Source: Mesotaenium endlicherianum
Lineage: Eukaryota; Streptophyta; Zygnematophyceae; Zygnematales; Mesotaeniaceae
Reading direction: 5' to 3'
Length of the DNA: 64,000 bases
Assembly (NCBI GenBank): GCA_009602735.1
Contig: WELA01006381.1
Coordinates: 308,678 to 372,677, forward strand
Both the position numbers and the translations under genes were made by a program. Positions within the stretch are counted from its first letter, which is position 1, and every line of letters starts with the position of its first letter. Of this stretch, positions 31,932 to 44,900 are shown piece by piece. The notes under the pieces are model-generated. The model was not told where the DNA came from. It ran no database searches and saw nothing but the letters and a program-made list of their open reading frames with translations.

Positions 31932-34511
31932 ATGGGGAGAAGCTTATGGTCTTTGTTTCGCTTTGGCAAGTCAAAGAAGGTCAAAGCAAGTGCTGAGGTA
32001 GGCTCTCCGATGTCATAGTGTTCTCCGATGCTTACAAGGCTCGGTCGTTCCTTTGCTATGTGTTGCACCCTATTCATTTATCGTGTCTAATCTCTTCTGA
32101 TTAGCTGCTTATGCGCAGTCAAACGCCGGACACTTTCTCTGGGATCTGAAACCAAAGCTTGTCAACCTTGTATATTCGCAAATACCTGGACATAATTTTC
32201 AGAATGTGAGTATGAAACTCCTTCTCACGAAGGGAGAAAATGGGTGTGCAGGCTTCCTCCAAATCGGTGAGCAGCTCCAAGACAAAAACGTCGCCTGTGC
32301 CACCTCCAGGCGCAGAGCAGGAGAAGCTGAGCGTGCTTCCACAACAACAGGAACAGCAGCTGCCACTACAAGCGCCACCTCCTTCTCATGATTTTTCTCT
32401 TGCTCCTCTCGCATCAGCGCTGCCTGCCTCAAGTTCTTCTCTGCCTGATACTTCACATGGCAATCAGATAATCAAGCCATCAGATTTCCATCCTGTCAAT
32501 GGGAATCACAGTGGTACTCAGGTGAAGCCTCTTCTCTCCGGACCCAACAAGGAGGAGTTGGCTGCCATTAAAATCCAGACCCATTTTCGGGGATACTTGG
32601 TACAAAACCTCACACCAGACCTCACAGTCGGTTTGTAGTAACCGCCACAGCTGTATGCCAGCCTTCTGTGTCTGCTAGCCATTAAACGCCTGCAGCTCTA
32701 GCAGTCCCGCCAGAGAATTGCAGCTTAGTGTAGCTGCTATGATGACAGATTAGGCACTGCCTCGACTGTCAACTCATTGTTTTTTTAGAGGGGTTGTGGC
32801 AGGCAAGAAGAGCTCTGAGGGCGCTGAAAGGACTGGTTCGGCTTCAGGCTCTTGTGCGTGGCTACTTCGTTCGCAAGCATGCAGCGGTGACTCTGAGATG
32901 CATTCGGGCAGTGGTGCGAGTCCAGGCGCGATTCCGTGGAGCCCGCGTGCGCTCCTCCAAGTCCGCCTCTCTCCCTGCCTCTCTCCATTGTGCTTTGCCT
33001 GGTCACGGTGGCAATACTGTCACTAGCACGGGGGTGGGGGTTGTATTCAGAGTTGCGGAAAGCAGACCGCAGGAGGAGGCGTACTGAAGTGCAGACCAGG
33101 TGGCTGGCGTGGGGGGGAGCAGGAACGGGCAGCTGGTGCAGAGGCACCTGAGCAAGGTGCTAAGCAAGCACCAGCAGGAGGCCTCCTTGAAGCGCCATGA
33201 GCTGGGCTGGTGTGCCGCAGGCGGCACAGTGGAGGAGCTGCAGGCCCAGCAGCAGAGCAAGCACGACGCCATCAGGAATCGCGAGAGAGCTGCCAGCTAT
33301 GCCAGCGCTCGAGCTGTAATCACTTGCCCTCTACCCTGTCCACTTCTCTTCACTCCATCCATGGCTGTCGCTGACTTGGCCTTGGAGATGCAGCCCAGTC
33401 ACATGCTCACGCGTGGACTGAGAGGGAGGGCAATGTGCGGCCGGCCACTCCTCATGGCTGTCGTGCATGGCATGGTATGACGTGATGGCGCTTGGCTGGA
33501 AGCGGGCCGCATACTGCATTTCTGGCACTTGGGGGGGAAGAGGACTAGGGAAGAGCCACCAGTGACATGCCATTTAGTCAACTTTTGTGGACACGTATAC
33601 GCTCTGATGATTTTTTTTTTTGGGGTGGATGTGCATGTGCTGATCATTACATCCAGCTCTGGAAGGAGGGAGCGAAGCTGCGCAAGTCGCAGATGGCCCT
33701 GGAGCACGAGATGGCTGGCTGGGGCTGGACGTGGCTGGAGCGCTGGATGCTTGCCCGACCCTGGCAGAACCACCCGCTGATTGTTGCCCCTGCTGCTGCT
33801 GCTCCTCCTCCCCCTCCTCCTCTCACTCCTCCGCCTCTTGCTGCTGCCGCTGCTGCTACTGCTGCTGATGATGATGAGAATCACCTCGCGTCACCGAGCT
33901 TGAGCCTTCCCCACAGTGTCAGCAGAGCGGACCCTGTGCGCAGCTTTGACTTGGAGATTAAGCGCTCTGCAGGGGGGCAGCAGCAGCAGCAGCAGCAGCA
34001 GATGCTGGATGTCGGCTGCTGCAAGTCGTGTGGGCGTCGCATTCGAGGAGGCGGGAGGGCGGAGGGGAAGGAGCTGTGCAACATCTGCGCACCCACCGTC
34101 TCTTGGGCCGCCAAGCTGGGCGCCGTGCCCCCATCGTTGTCGGGGCAGCCAGGCCTGGGGCACTCTGGCAGCGGCACCATGTCCGCCGCCACGTCGCGCC
34201 CCTCCTCCCCAAGGGTGTCGACCGCGGACCTTGCAGCCAGCAGGTCGGGCACGCCGCGCTCCTCAGCCTCGCGGCGGAGCAGCTTCGGGAGCCCCCGGGC
34301 TGTGCCCAGCTTCATGTCACCCACGCAGTCGGCTGCTGCCAAAGTGAGGGCCGCCAGCAACCCCCGAGTGCGGCGCAGCCCCGAGGAGGACGCCCGAGCA
34401 GTCAAGCGGCTCTCGTATCCGGCCGATGGGAAGGCGTCCATGCCCGGAACGCCTGTGCTCCGTCCGCGCAGGCTTTCGTCACCCGCTCTCCACCCTCGCC
34501 CCCCGTTTTGA
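31932..34511 (+). CDS. IQD: IQD (IQ67-domain) calmodulin-binding protein
   Basis: Plant scaffold that binds calmodulin and usually microtubules. Exons 31932-31997, 32252-32599, 32803-32946, 33100-33315, 33657-34511; all phase 0, 542 residues. The N-terminus is basic ([18 protein letters not shown]). The IQ67 domain (about 126-186) has three IQ motifs: [27 protein letters not shown] and [12 protein letters not shown]; the intron within it lies at the usual IQD position. Then come [11 protein letters not shown] and [11 protein letters not shown], both usual for the family. The end holds a DUF4005-like block ([20 protein letters not shown]). Unusual: between them is a glutamine run and a four-cysteine module, C380-x2-C383-x15-C399-x2-C402 ([11 protein letters not shown] to LCNIC), which I do not know from IQDs. 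The small donor sequence after exon 3 is the least certain border. Confidence 0.93.
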
Positions 34512-35631
34512 GTCCCATTGCACTTCTGCCTTCCTGCGCCTGTGTTGGTGCCTCAGACCGTTGAAATGGTGCAGCACCTTTTTATGCGAGCTCTCAGGTG
34601 TGCTATGCAAGCTGGCCATTTGGCTGGGAGGTGGAAGCAACCAACATGTTCAGACAGAGCACAACTGCGCGTCTACACATTATTTATTCATATGATAGGG
34701 GCGCATAGATTCCCGCCCCTGGAAGTGGGTTGTGGGGTATGTATCACGGCTACATGACACGCTGTTGGCAGCGCCCTAGTACACGCAGGAGTGCTAGAAG
34801 ATGGGGTATGGCTTAGCTATCTGGAGGGGTGCTCTCACTTCAGATTTTCAGTGCTCTCCATTGTGTGTCACCATTAGCGACCTCAGTCAACTTCCCTTTC
34901 AGAAAGTTTGTGCAGATCTCATTAGTCGTATAAATTAGAGCAGCTTAAATCTTTTCATCCTTGTCCAGTGCCTCTTCAACACCCAAACCTGGCATCTTTA
35001 TGAATCTGAGACCTGGAGTGCACATGCACAATCGTTCCTGGTGATGCCTGTCCGTGACCCACGCCAATTCTGCTTTGCTGCTGATATAGCTGGCAGGATT
35101 GTATATGTGGCCAACTCTACTCACGATGTCTGCATACATGTCTTCCTGTGTGGTACTTCCCTGGCTACATGCATCCTCTGCTCTTCCCTTCCGTGTGCAT
35201 GTGATTGTTGAGACGGACCAATGAACTCCCAGATGCATCTGCCATGTACTCTAGGAGTTGGTCGATGAAAACCGTGTGGCTGCAAAGATGTACAAGTAAA
35301 TGGAGATTGTACCAAGTGCAACGTGTTGGGGCATGCCCTAGTTTCAGTTACTTGAGTAGAAGCAGCCCGATGCTATGCGCTTGCAGTTGGGTGCAGGGAG
35401 TTCAACCTTCGTGCCCCCCTCAGAAGATGCTGCGAGTTGAGATTCTTTATGCAGATTCCCTGAATTATAGCGCTGTCACTTCCTCTTCTGTGTGCCTGCT
35501 TGATTTTAAATTCGTAATAACACAAGGCCTTCTGGATTCCAAAAGGATATCGCCTTATTCTTGAGCCCTACCGGTGGTCCTCGGATGACTTTTGACGTCT
35601 AGTTCTGCCATCAGCAGTGTACAGCGTCCAT
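34512..35631. other. Spacer downstream of the IQD gene
   Basis: About 1.1 kb. On the - strand, 34945-35238 has an open stretch that looks somewhat coding (HIYNPASYISSKAELAWVTD, ending EEALDKDEKI), but I could not connect it to a gene. Otherwise nothing supported. Confidence 0.3.
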
Positions 35632-36091
35632 CATGATGCCTACTACCAATAACTTGACTCAGTCCCAAAAGGCTGAGTCGATGCACAGGTGCTGGTTGTG
35701 CCAGAGACTCGATCCGGTAAGGGCAAAGCTCTTTCTGGCAGGGACGGCTGACAACCTGAATCATCACTAGGGCGTGCCCTTGGCATTGAGAGCCGAGAAA
35801 TTTGCCATAGAGCAATGCTACGTCAAGCTTCTTGCATCTGTGGGAGGAGTGCCCATTGACCATAATAAGATAGATTGCTCGCTTGTGCTCATACGACTGC
35901 GGCTGCCACAACCCGCTATTCTTCAACAGCAGCTGGCTCCTGCTTGCGCTGCATTGCCAACACACACACCATGTCAGAGGCAGCCTCAGGCAGGCGGGTG
36001 CAGGTGTCCAACAAGTAGGGCGGATGTCTCTTCAGTCATTCAAACCTTTATAGCAGCTGTGTGTCTTCTCGCTACTTGCAGTAGCGCATGA
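35632..36091 (+). CDS. Possible small two-exon gene, product unknown
   Basis: A first exon from ATG 35632 to about 35718 (MMPTTNNLTQ to CWLCQRLDP), ending at a good donor CG|GTAAGG. A possible second exon after TAG at 35770 reads GVPLALRAEKFAIEQCYVKL and ASVGGVPIDHNK. The CWLC pair could be half of a metal site. I do not recognise the family. The open frame on the opposite strand (35555-35965) is a competing reading. Weak support. Confidence 0.25.
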
Positions 36092-36344
36092 TCACCACAG
36101 GACCGTATATCAAGCCTTGATGCTGCTATGCTTTCTCGAAACAAACAAGCAATGGTGATCTGCTGCAGCCTCACTGCCTCACCCCAGGCAGCGCCGTCAC
36201 CGAACCCGCTTGCACTGACGAGGCGCGGTGTACATGATCATGGTCATCGGTGGATGGATGGGATTGAGCAGCAGCACACAGGCTTCCTTGCTGCCCTTTC
36301 AGATCAGGCGATCAGCATGTGGGGGGCTCAGGAGAAAGCACTAC

Positions 36345-39300
36345 TTACTTGCCCACATGCAGCTTGGCAGGCTTCGTGTCATGGCAGAGCATAGAGCAGA
36401 GCAGAAAGACGAGGGGGGGGGGGCTGGGCAGAGGGGACTGACCAAGGAGAGATACTTCTTGTGGAGGGCAATGGCCCGCTTGCACATCATTTTCAGATCG
36501 ATCTCCTTGGCCGCCTCGTTGAACACCTGCACGTGCCGCGGCACCAAGGGTCAAGCAGGCGGAGCGTATGTACTCATCACAACGCAGGGCCTCCCCTTCT
36601 CCTCTCTCCCCACCTTATGGTGTGCCTTGCCTGAGGCCCGGAGTCCCCCCAGCAAAGCAAGGAGAGAGCACGGACCTTCATGACCTCGTCGAGAGCGCGC
36701 GTGTCCTCCAGCAGCGTGACACGCACTTGAACGATGAGCGCGGCCACGCAGAAGGTCACCGGGCGTTCCTCCCCATCATCCACCGTGGACAGCGCGTCCT
36801 TGCCCATGGCCGCCGCGTACCTCACCGTGTCCTTGCGGTACCGGCCCACGCCCCCCTTCTGGATGCCGCCTGCCTTGGGCAACGGCAGCGGCAGGGGCGG
36901 CAAAGCGGCGGGGGAGGAGGAGGAGGAGGCCAGGAGGTCCACGGCGGCCAGGTGGGGCGGCTCCTGGCGGGCGGTGGACGCCGCCATGACAGGGTCGTAG
37001 TCCATGGCCCACAGCATCTGCGCCCCCCATCTTTCCCTGTGACGACGCACACACTGCGCACCCGTGCCGCCTCACGTCGGGCACGCTGCAGCAGCAGCAG
37101 CAGCAAGAAGTTCTCAAACAACGTTGCGACATTTGTGGATAGGGGGAGTGTAGGGGCAGAGAGATGGCGCACGAGAAAGAGAGAGAGAGACAAGAGTACC
37201 TCCCAGAAGTAGAGGGTGTCCGCAAAGGTCAGCTCTCGTCGGAAGAGGACCATCATCATGCGCACGACAAAGAAAAAGGAGCCCGCCCCCACGCTCTCTG
37301 CATGCGTGCCAGCCCGCCCATGACCAGAATTACATGTCACGCCTCACATCACAGCCCTGCCATCATCCAGGTGCCAACCATCTCCGCAAGAGCACAAGGC
37401 CGTGCAGGCAAGGGAGGGAGGCCCCGGATGCGCACCCAGATGAGCATGCAGCGGAGGGTCCACGGCCACAATGATGTTGCTGAGCACCGACAGCTGCTGC
37501 TGCACCCCGATGGCCGACGCACTGCCCTTGAAGTTGTTGCGCTGCACACACAAGGACCGTCGTCCGGTCACACGTGTTATATCACCCCCTTGCGTGCTCT
37601 CTTATCCTTGCACATATAGCTGCCCGCTGCTGTCAGCAGGCGTACGAACTCGGCCGGTAGAAGGAGGAGGCTCCTCTCCACTCCCCTCCTCTTTTGCAGG
37701 CACCAGAACAAGAGTGGGCTTACAATGCGGCGCATGAGGCGCTCGAAGCACCAGAAGGCGTCCGCCTCATCCGGGAAGAGCACCACCATGGGCGACATGA
37801 GGTCGCTCATGCCTACCCACGCACGCACGCGCACACACACCAGAAGCATGTCAGAGCAGCCCACAGGGCCCCTTCCGAAGCCGCCCCCGCACATCCCACA
37901 GATTCCAGCAGCAGTCTGACCTTGGCAGTAGCCCACGTCGGGGTCGAGCCAGGCGTACGCGGCCAGCAGGTCCATGAGGCGCGCGCGGTTGCCCGCCTCC
38001 TCGTAAAACGCCAGCGACCGGTCCGTGCGCAGCACGTCCACGCCTGCGCGCCGCCACCCAGTCCCCACCGCCACGGGCATCCAGCTGAGTCGCGCTGCTG
38101 GCAGAGCAGGCACGCCCCACGAGTGCCGCCAGACTGCTGGTCCACCTCACCCTCTTCTTCGACATTGTGCGGACAAGGGGACGAAAGTGCGGCTTCCTTG
38201 GGCAGCCTGATGGCGAGGGTAGGCCGTACGCCTTGACCAGGCGGACAGGAAGGCGGAGAGGGCCTCACCGATCTGGTGGAGGGAGTAGCGCCAGCGATGG
38301 ATGCGCTCCAGCGGCACGCCCGGCAGGCTGCCCCCCGTCTCCTCCACCACCACCGCAGCTCCTCCGCCTCCTGCCCCCCCGTTGGCATACAACATGGCAT
38401 CGGGAATGCCGGCCACGGGCGGCAACAGCAACGCCGCCGTCCGCCTGCCGGTCCCCTCGCCTGCGGCAGCAGGGCCCACCTCGTCACTCAGAATGACTAT
38501 GTCACCAAGCTAGCGCGCGAGGAAGCCAGCCGCTCCCCCTCCGGCACTCTCTCAGCAGGCCATCCCTCCTGTGAGAGGGAGGAGAGAAAGGAAGTGGTGG
38601 TGGGGAAGCTGACCTCCTCCTGCCGCCGCTGCCGCTGCCGCTGCCGCTGCTGCACCCCCGCTAGCACCGCCGTTGCTGCCACCACTTTCAGAAGTCTTCA
38701 CCTTCTTCTGCCGCGTCTCCTCTGACGCTGCTGACACGCTGCCGTGGTCCACGGCACCGTTTGACATGCCAGCTGGCAACCGGGCCGAGGCACTTGGTTG
38801 GTTGGAAAGCCCATTTGTGACGCGGACGGGCGGAGCAATGGGGGAGCCGTCCTCTCGCACGCGCGGGAAGTCGACGACGACGCCGGAGCCAATGAGGGGA
38901 TCCACAGTGGCGCACTGCTTCTTTATCTCCGCATACACCTCCCTGCAACCCCGTCCCCTTCCCGCCCTGCCGCGTCAACAAGGCAGGCGCTGCGGCTGCT
39001 GCACTTGCCAAGATAAGCAAGTGCAGTTGCCCTGACCTGCGCTGCGCTTGCGGAGGAGCTAGCCCCCCCCCCCCCCCCCCCNNNNNNNNNNNNNNNNNNN
39101 NNNNNNNNNNNNNNNNNNNNNNNNNNNNNNNNNNNNNNNNNNNNNNNNNNNNNNNNNNNNNNNNNNNNNNNNNNNNNNNNNNNNNNNNNNNNNNNNNNNN
39201 NNNNNNNNNNNNNNNNNNNNNNNNNNNNNNNNNNNNNNNNNNNNNNNNNNNNNNNNNNNNNNNNNNNNNNNNNNNNNNNNNNNNNNNNNNNNNNNNNNNN

Positions 39301-40487
39301 NNNNNNNNNNNNNNNNNNNNNNNNNNNNNNNNNNNNNNNNNNNNNNNNNNNNNNNNNNNNNNNNNNNNNNNNNNNNNNNNNNNNNNNNNNNNNNNNNNNN
39401 NNNNNNNNNNNNNNNNNNNNNNNNNNNNNNNNNNNNNNNNNNNNNNNNNNNNNNNNNNNNNNNNNNNNNNNNNNNNNNNNNNNNNNNNNNNNNNNNNNNN
39501 NNNNNNNNNNNNNNNNNNNNNNNNNNNNNNNNNNNNNNNNNNNNNNNNNNNNNNNNNNNNNNNNNNNNNNNNNNNNNNNNNNNNNNNNNNNNNNNNNNNN
39601 NNNNNNNNNNNNNNNNNNNNNNNNNNNNNNNNNNNNNNNNNNNNNNNNNNNNNNNNNNNNNNNNNNNNNNNNNNNNNNNNNNNNNNNNNNNNNNNNNNNN
39701 NNNNNNNNNNNNNNNNNNNNNNNNNNNNNNNNNNNNNNNNNNNNNNNNNNNNNNNNNNNNNNNNNNCCCCCCCCCCCCCCGGGCCGGGAAAGTGCACATG
39801 ATTGCTCCTGGGACACGACCGCCCACCCCCTCACATGGCCTGCACACACGTGCACCCAAGAGAAGGGACAGAGAGAGGGGGAGGGAAGGACCTGCGATGC
39901 TTGCGCAGCGCCTGCCGCTCGCCGCTCGTGCTGTCGGCCGGAAACACGCCGAGCAGAAACTCCCACACCTCCGCCCTCACTCCTGGCTCCACGCCCTGCT
40001 CCCCCCCCACCCCCACGCGTGGCTGTCATGTCCCTCCCCTGTCCTGCAAGGAGGCAACAGCTTCCAGGCTGAAGAAGAGGAGGAGGGGGAGGAGCAGCAG
40101 CAGCAGCAACGTACCCCTCGCTGGATGTGGCGCAGCACGCGGTCCATGTCGTGCCACCTCCCCAGGTCGTCAAACGCCCGCTTCCATCGTGCCCTCGTCA
40201 GCCGCTTCTTCACCTGCAGCGCAACCACGTCAGCACCGCCGCCCAGCTCAGGCTCAGCTCCCGAGTCTCTGGGCGGCCCTCACTCCCCTCCAGGGCTGGG
40301 GCCTGGCATCAGGGACCCTTCTCCGAGGTCATAGCCTGACTTGCTGCCAGGAGGGGGGGAGGGACGCAGCACTCACACGCGGGCGGAACTTGCTGTGGGA
40401 CAGCCCCTCGATGTCGGTGCGCATGGGGTACAGCCCATCCAGGTCCTCCCACACGCGCTCCCCCCGGAAGCCGTCCCTCCACGCCAT
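36345..40487 (-). CDS. TBC-domain Rab GTPase-activating protein
   Basis: Speeds GTP hydrolysis by Rab GTPases in vesicle traffic. Exons (- strand): 40487-40377, 40213-40115, 39995-39892, 38942-38614, 38496-38269, 38043-37921, 37812-37724, 37541-37436, 37297-37200, 37017-36676, 36526-36443 and a tentative last exon near 36362-36345; all listed phases agree, about 576 residues. Motifs: GVEPGVRAEVWEFLLGVFP (71-89), the arginine finger IGVDVLRTD (R296), the glutamine finger in YCQGMSD (Q331), AFWCFERLM, then LTFADTLYFWE and a C-terminal basic helix ending HKKYLSL. Both catalytic fingers are present, so it should be active. A low-complexity Ser/Ala/Gly insertion separates motifs A and B, as in plant TBC1D15-type proteins. 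An assembly gap lies in the third intron. Which Rab it acts on cannot be told. Confidence 0.92.
39082..39766. other. Assembly gap flanked by C-runs
   Basis: About 685 N bordered by a run of about 19 C on the left and 14 C on the right. It falls inside the intron between TBC exons ending at 39892 and starting at 38942. The two exons join in phase and give a normal family sequence (ALRKHR then REVYAEIKKQC), so probably no coding sequence is lost. Confidence 0.85.
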
Positions 40488-41988
40488 GTGGCAGCGTCCA
40501 CCAGGAGGGCTGTTGCTTCACCGCATCCCCTCTTCTCTAAACTTGCTCAGGCATATCTGCAAGCGCAGCCACAGCAGGAAGAGGGGGCAGCTCATGTCCG
40601 CCGGCTCAAAAAGCAGATTATTTAGGAGCCATTGGGTGGCTGATCTCTCCCTCTACCCTTGTGCCAGTCCAGGGGCACATGCCCACAATGCCAGTCAGGG
40701 CATCCAACCTGACAAGCATAGGCTCAAAGGGCCCCCACATGCTGGGTGCCCCAGCCACCCTTGACAAGGCTGACGCGCAGTTTGAGCTCACCAGTCTTTT
40801 TCTTGCGCTGGACACCCTCAGAGTGAATCGGATGCACTGCTTGAGTATTTGCCGGGTTTAAACAAGGACATTGCACCGTATAACCATCGGTCTTTCCAAC
40901 GGGCGTACAATCAGAGCAACAGCAGCTTGATGACACGCTCGTGCCCTTTTCTCCGAGCATGGTGCCCCTCCTCCACATGAAGAATGCAATGTGTGCAACT
41001 TTACACACATGAGGTGCCAAGCTGGCATGCCAAACAACTGCAACCAAATGCAGCCAATGCAGTCTCATGGATTTGCACATCTGAAGCCAAGTCCAAATGT
41101 GGCATGTATCGAACGACCTTGACATTTGGGGGTATATTATTTTTTTTGTCATCGTCGAGAGGAGCTATTTAAAGACTCAACATCCGCAGGTGCTTGGGCT
41201 ACGCATGTTATTGGACTGCAGCAGTGTGTCTGCAGCAGCGAGGGGATCCATGTCTAACCTTTTGAAGACACCTTCTGCAAAGCTGCCGCTTTCTTGCACA
41301 AACTGATTATTTCCACGATGTTGCCTGGACTTGGCTTTTTGTGCTCGTCCTCACATGCAAAGTGGAGTGTTTGGGTTGAGCTGCAGCACCGTACGAACGT
41401 CAGTGAGACGATACAAACTCCACAAGGGCGTCAGGGCCATCCAGCTTTGAGATTGTGTTGAGGCACAAGAAATAATAGCAACTTGTTGGACTCAGCTCGC
41501 GGTAGAGAGCTTATTTATCAGTGGAGCTCCAGATGCAACAAACGCAGCTCGTATATATGTGATGCTCTTCCATCATGGGTCCTTCTAACCTGTCGATATT
41601 TGCTGTGTCACCTCACCTGGGATAACTCGCACGTTTGTAAATAGGACTCAAGGCTGCTGAAGTGGCTCAACACTCAACGTCGCTCCCGCGCAGTGTTCGA
41701 CGGCAAGTTGGAACAGGGACAAGGCTGGACAAGGCGCTGGAAAGAACTGTGCAGGAAGTGAGGTGCAGAACCCGGATGACGCGACGACTGGCAGACTCGG
41801 GCGAACTGAACTGAAGGGGGAGTGAAGTTCAAAAACTCGACAAATATCTCAATTCAGATATAAGTGGACTGCTGCAGCTTCACCATGCGCTTGCTTATAT
41901 AGTGGCAGTCGCTTCTATCTTGTTGCACTCCGGGCTGCTACATTATTTTCCCCGCGTCAGGAATTTGTGTATTCTCCAACTGACTGTG
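40488..41988. promoter_or_regulatory. Divergent promoter region, TBC / CYP97A
   Basis: 1.5 kb between two start codons pointing away from each other. Only short open stretches; no gene, RNA or clear motif seen. A TATATA-like run (41550-41557) and TATATAGTGG (about 41895) lie upstream of the CYP97A start. Confidence 0.4.
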
Positions 41989-44900
41989 ATGGATGTTGTT
42001 GCGAGCTCAGCATTATCTGTCTCATCTTTATGTAGAGGTATGCTGCCAAGTCCTTCCTGCATACAAAGTGCCCCAGAACACCTAAGTTCGCGAAGTTCTA
42101 TATCAGCGCGGTCATGGCGACATCTGGGTACTTGCACTGCCAGAAGGGCCGGTAACATTGCACATTCCCGGGGAGTGGTGAGAGCTGAGAAGAGCACAGG
42201 AGATCACGAACTGGGAGTCCGACCTGTTGTGAAAGGTAGCAACAAAGACACTACGGGGGCAGGGATGTCGTGGGTGAGTCCGGACTGGCTCACGAAGGCA
42301 GCTCAAGCTCTACGGGGTCCAGACACATCAGGGATACCCGTTGCTGATGCAAAGCTGGACGACGTCAAGGACCTGCTGGGAGGCGCCCTCTTCCTGCCCC
42401 TGTTCAAGTGGATGCTGGAGTCCGGCCCCGTGTACCGGTGTGCACCGTGGCCCTTCTTCTTGCAAACTGCAGACTCTTAGTTTTGATCAACATGCACACC
42501 TAGTCTGGCCTGAGTTTGTAGGCAGTGCACACAGGCATTGACAGACGGCCCAATCCTTTTCTCAAGCACTTGTTGCTGCTGCCTGAGAGACTTGCAGCTG
42601 CATAGGCTCATCTTCGGTTGCTGGGGTCTGCTCGATGAGAGTGGGCATGAGAGCGCACCGTCTCCGTGCGGACAACGTCCAGAGGGCTTTTCTGTACCAC
42701 TGCTCCTTCTTTCAGAGAGCCTGTCAATACCACACAAACCCCGGTGCCTCGTGCGCGTGTGAGTGGGATCGCACTGCAAGGCTGGCCGGCCACTAGCTTG
42801 CAAGGGACACAAGCAGCAGGTCTGCCTGGTGGCGTCACGTTTCCGTGAGGCAGCTCTCGAGACGGTGGCAGGTGTGCGTGGGCTTGAGCTCAGCCTGCAC
42901 AATGGGACGCTGTCTGAGTGGGGGAAGGGGGCGGGATGAAGGCTGGCAGCGGGGCCGCGCAACTTTGTGATCATCGGAGAGCCGGAAGCGGCCAAGCACG
43001 TGCTCAAGGGCGCCGGCAAGTACGAGAAGGGGCTGGTTGCTGAGGTGGCGGAGTTTCTGTTTGGCTCGGGCTTTGCCATAGCTGATGGCCCCCTCTGGAC
43101 GGTTGGTGCCTCCCTCCGCCCTGCTTGCTGCGTCCAATAGCCACACGGGGGGGGGGGCGCTTTTGCATTCTGAAGTGCGGTTGTCGTCATTTGGCACTCT
43201 CCTTGAAGCACTCTTGCATTGCCAATTTCTTTATTTAAAAAAAATGAAAGTGGGGGGGGGGGAGAAAGCAAGCAGGAGGTGGGACAGAGCCTGACGGATG
43301 CGTGCACGTGCGTACGCATGCATGCATGCATGGACGAGGGCAGGCGCGCAGGAAGGCGGTGGTGCCGGCGCTGCACCGGCGCTACCTGGCCACCATGGTG
43401 GAGCGCGTGTTTGCGCCCTGCTCCATGCGCCTCATCCAGAAGCTGCGCGGCGCGGCGGAGGCGGGGGAGGCGGTGAACGTGGAGGAGGCGTTCTCGCAGC
43501 TCACGCTAGACGTCATCGGGCTGGCCGTGTTCAGCTACGACTTCAACGCGCTGACACGCGACAGCCCCGTGATCCAGGCCGTGTACACGGCGCTCAAGGA
43601 GACGGAGTCGCGCTCCACCGACATCCTCCCCTACTGGCAGGTCTGCCGCCCCTGTCTGCGCCTGCCTGCCTGCCTGCCTGCCTCCCTGCCTGCCCACTCA
43701 CACTCGCGCTCCGTCCCTCGCTTCTGAGAATGAATGGGCTCCAGTTGCACACGCTCCGTGCCGTGCCGAGAGAGAGGCTGATTGGGCTGCAGGCCCTCAA
43801 AGCAACGGGGCGCTTGCTAGCTGGCCGGACATGCTAGGAGGCATCTGCCATAAGTCGCGGGCGGGGCGAGTGGGAGTGGGGGTGGAGGTGCGCAGGTGCC
43901 GCTGCTGTGCTACATCGATCCGCGGCAGCGCAAGGCCGCGCACGCGGTGGCCGTCATCCGCGAGTGCGTGGAGGAGCTGGTGGCCAAGTGCAAGGCCCTG
44001 GTGGAGGCGGAGGGCGAGCACGTGGAGGGCGAGGAGTACGTCAACGAGGACGACCCCAGCGTGCTGCGCTTCTTGCTGGCGTCCCGCGAAGAGGTGGGCA
44101 CCACCCCCCGCCTCTTTCCCCCCCTTGTTGTCGTCTTTCTCCGGCGTGTGGGGAGAGGGGGTGGGAGCCAGTGGGGCATGCTCGCTCGCCCTTCTCGTTG
44201 TGCGGCTTCCTTCCAAGCATCGATAGTCTGCAGCGCTGCTGGGGTGTCGAAGCAGACCCCGGCTGCTTGAGGAAGAGCTGTCTCACGCCCTGAGGGAGGA
44301 GGGCGAGGACAGTCCATTGGCAGTGCAGGGCTGTGCATACTCTCTTCTTGTGGCGTCTCTGCCCGTCCCGCTCAGCGCGCGTGTCCGGGGCGGGTGGGAT
44401 GAGTGGACTGCTTGGAGCCGGTGGTGGGGCTGCCTCTCCTCCGTCCTCAAAGTGGGCGTGCCTGCCTGCCGGGGGAGTGGCAGGTGTCAGCGCAGCAGCT
44501 GAGGGACGACTTGCTATCCATGCTGGTGGCGGGCCACGAGACGACGGGCTCTGTGCTCACCTGGACCGTCTACTTGCTGGCTCAGGTCCCTGCCTCTCCC
44601 TCCCCTCCTCCTGCTTGCGTATTTCCCAGGGACTTTCTCTCTCAGCCAGAAGCAAAAAGTTTACAAATGGTGGGCCCCCTCCCAGGCGTGCATTTCCTGC
44701 CCATGGCTGCTGGTGCTTCCTTGGGGGTGACTAGTTTCTAAAATTGCATGGGTGTGAATGTGCTTGCCTGCGACCGTGGCTTCTGCATCTCTTGCTTGAT
44801 CAGCCCCCTTCTGACGAGACTCCCGCCAAGTCCTTCTCGCTTCTTGACGCCACGGGGAGAAGCAATGCAACGCATGCGTGCATGCAATTTGTGGGCGCAT

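Noticed and set aside
34945-35238. Minus-strand open stretch ending EEALDKDEKI as an exon
   Set aside because: Looks mildly coding but no start, partner exon or family could be found.
38688-40173. Open frames running through the N gap
   Set aside because: They exist only because the gap has no stop codons; the flanks are explained by TBC exons and introns.
42477-43376. 299-residue open frame on the - strand over the CYP97A gene
   Set aside because: Crosses confirmed CYP97A exon and intron sequence; no domain visible.
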